The notes under the pieces: generated by a model
Databases searched by the model: none
What the model was told of the DNA's origin: nothing
Seen by the model: the letters and a program-made list of their open reading frames with translations, nothing else
Shown here: positions 22,507 to 22,701 of the stretch, in pieces
Layout: each line of letters begins with the position of its first letter
Numbering within the stretch: the first letter of the stretch is position 1
Assembly (NCBI GenBank): GCA_900541935.1
Contig: UQLZ01000036.1
Span: forward strand, 1 to 22,701
Length of the DNA stretch: 22,701 nucleotides
Reading direction: 5' to 3'
From: an uncultured Prevotellaceae bacterium
GTDB taxonomy: Bacteria > Bacteroidota > Bacteroidia > Bacteroidales > Muribaculaceae
Made by a program: the position numbers and the translations under genes

Positions 22507-22701
22507 ATGGAAATAGTATCTATTGAGAAAAGAACCTTTGAGGCGATGGTCGCCAAGTTCGACCAATTCGTCCGCCGCATGGATGCCATCTGCCATCGGC
22601 ACGGCGAAAAGACAATGAGTGAGTGGATGGACAATCAGGACGTGTGCCGGATGCTCAACATCAGTCCGCGCACTTTGCAGACGCTGCGGGACAACGGCAC
22701 A
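22507..22701 (+). CDS. Helix-turn-helix (excisionase-like) protein, N-terminal part
   Basis: The first 65 codons, cut by the window edge. After a charged helical start (MEIVSIEKRTFEAMVAKFDQ), the segment MDNQDVCRMLNISPRTLQTLRDNG is a MerR/Xis-type winged-helix motif (HTH_17). Small proteins of this type lie next to the integrase in Bacteroidota integrative elements and control excision. It is transcribed away from the mobilization operon, which suggests that the integrase and the right end of the element lie just beyond the window. Confidence 0.8.
   Translation, partial: MEIVSIEKRTFEAMVAKFDQFVRRMDAICHRHGEKTMSEWMDNQDVCRMLNISPRTLQTLRDNGT

Overview
The window is most likely a piece of a Bacteroidales chromosome (Bacteroides, Prevotella or Parabacteroides type). 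Several genes are preceded by the promoter pair typical of that order (TTTG, about 20 bases, then TAnnTTTG) and lack strong Shine-Dalgarno sites. The protein families also point there: lipobox leucine-rich-repeat proteins, an ISAon1-type transposase remnant, DUF3408, and Bacteroidales mobilization proteins. No taxon-defining RNA gene is present, so the genus is not determined.

Layout. (1) 1-5663 looks like ordinary chromosome: a decayed transposase end, two tandem leucine-rich-repeat lipoproteins, an outer-membrane phospholipase A, a thioredoxin-fold-like lipoprotein, and a YifB/ComM-type AAA ATPase. (2) 5664-8570 is a worn accessory strip: the C-terminal stub of a tyrosine recombinase, a RhuM-Fic fusion gene broken by one amber codon, an ADP-ribosylglycohydrolase bracketed by a 22-23 bp direct repeat, and a second transposase tail. 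(3) At 8526-8591 there is an intrinsic terminator followed by what looks like the last 18 nt of a tRNA gene, both on the minus strand. This is the usual scar of integration into a tRNA 3' end, and I take it as the probable left end of an integrative mobilizable element that runs off the right side of the window. (4) 8899-19090 is defence cargo. A plus-strand operon, RloA-RloB-TIGR04141 (AbiL-like), converges on an eight-gene minus-strand operon: XRE regulator, EcoRI-type adenine methyltransferase, DUF262-HNH nuclease, a GapS4a-like and a GapS4b-like protein, a small unknown protein, a nucleoid-associated (NdpA-type) protein, and a RhuM protein. (5) 19240-19360 holds nine degenerate 11-bp tandem repeats. 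(6) 19396-22701 is the mobilization backbone: a coiled-coil membrane protein, a MobP-type relaxase, MobC, a strong oriT-like inverted repeat, DUF3408, and the start of a divergent helix-turn-helix gene of the kind that lies near the integrase.

How the genes fit together. The relaxase, MobC and an oriT candidate would allow transfer by a helper conjugative element. The cargo between the tRNA scar and the mobilization genes is anti-phage or anti-plasmid in character. The most interesting unit is the minus-strand operon. It joins a DNA methyltransferase, a modification-dependent-type nuclease fold, a probable two-protein nuclease system, NdpA and RhuM in one tightly spaced transcript, with visibly AT-rich genes inserted between more GC-rich ones. 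Family names below rest on motif recognition by eye; no database search was possible.
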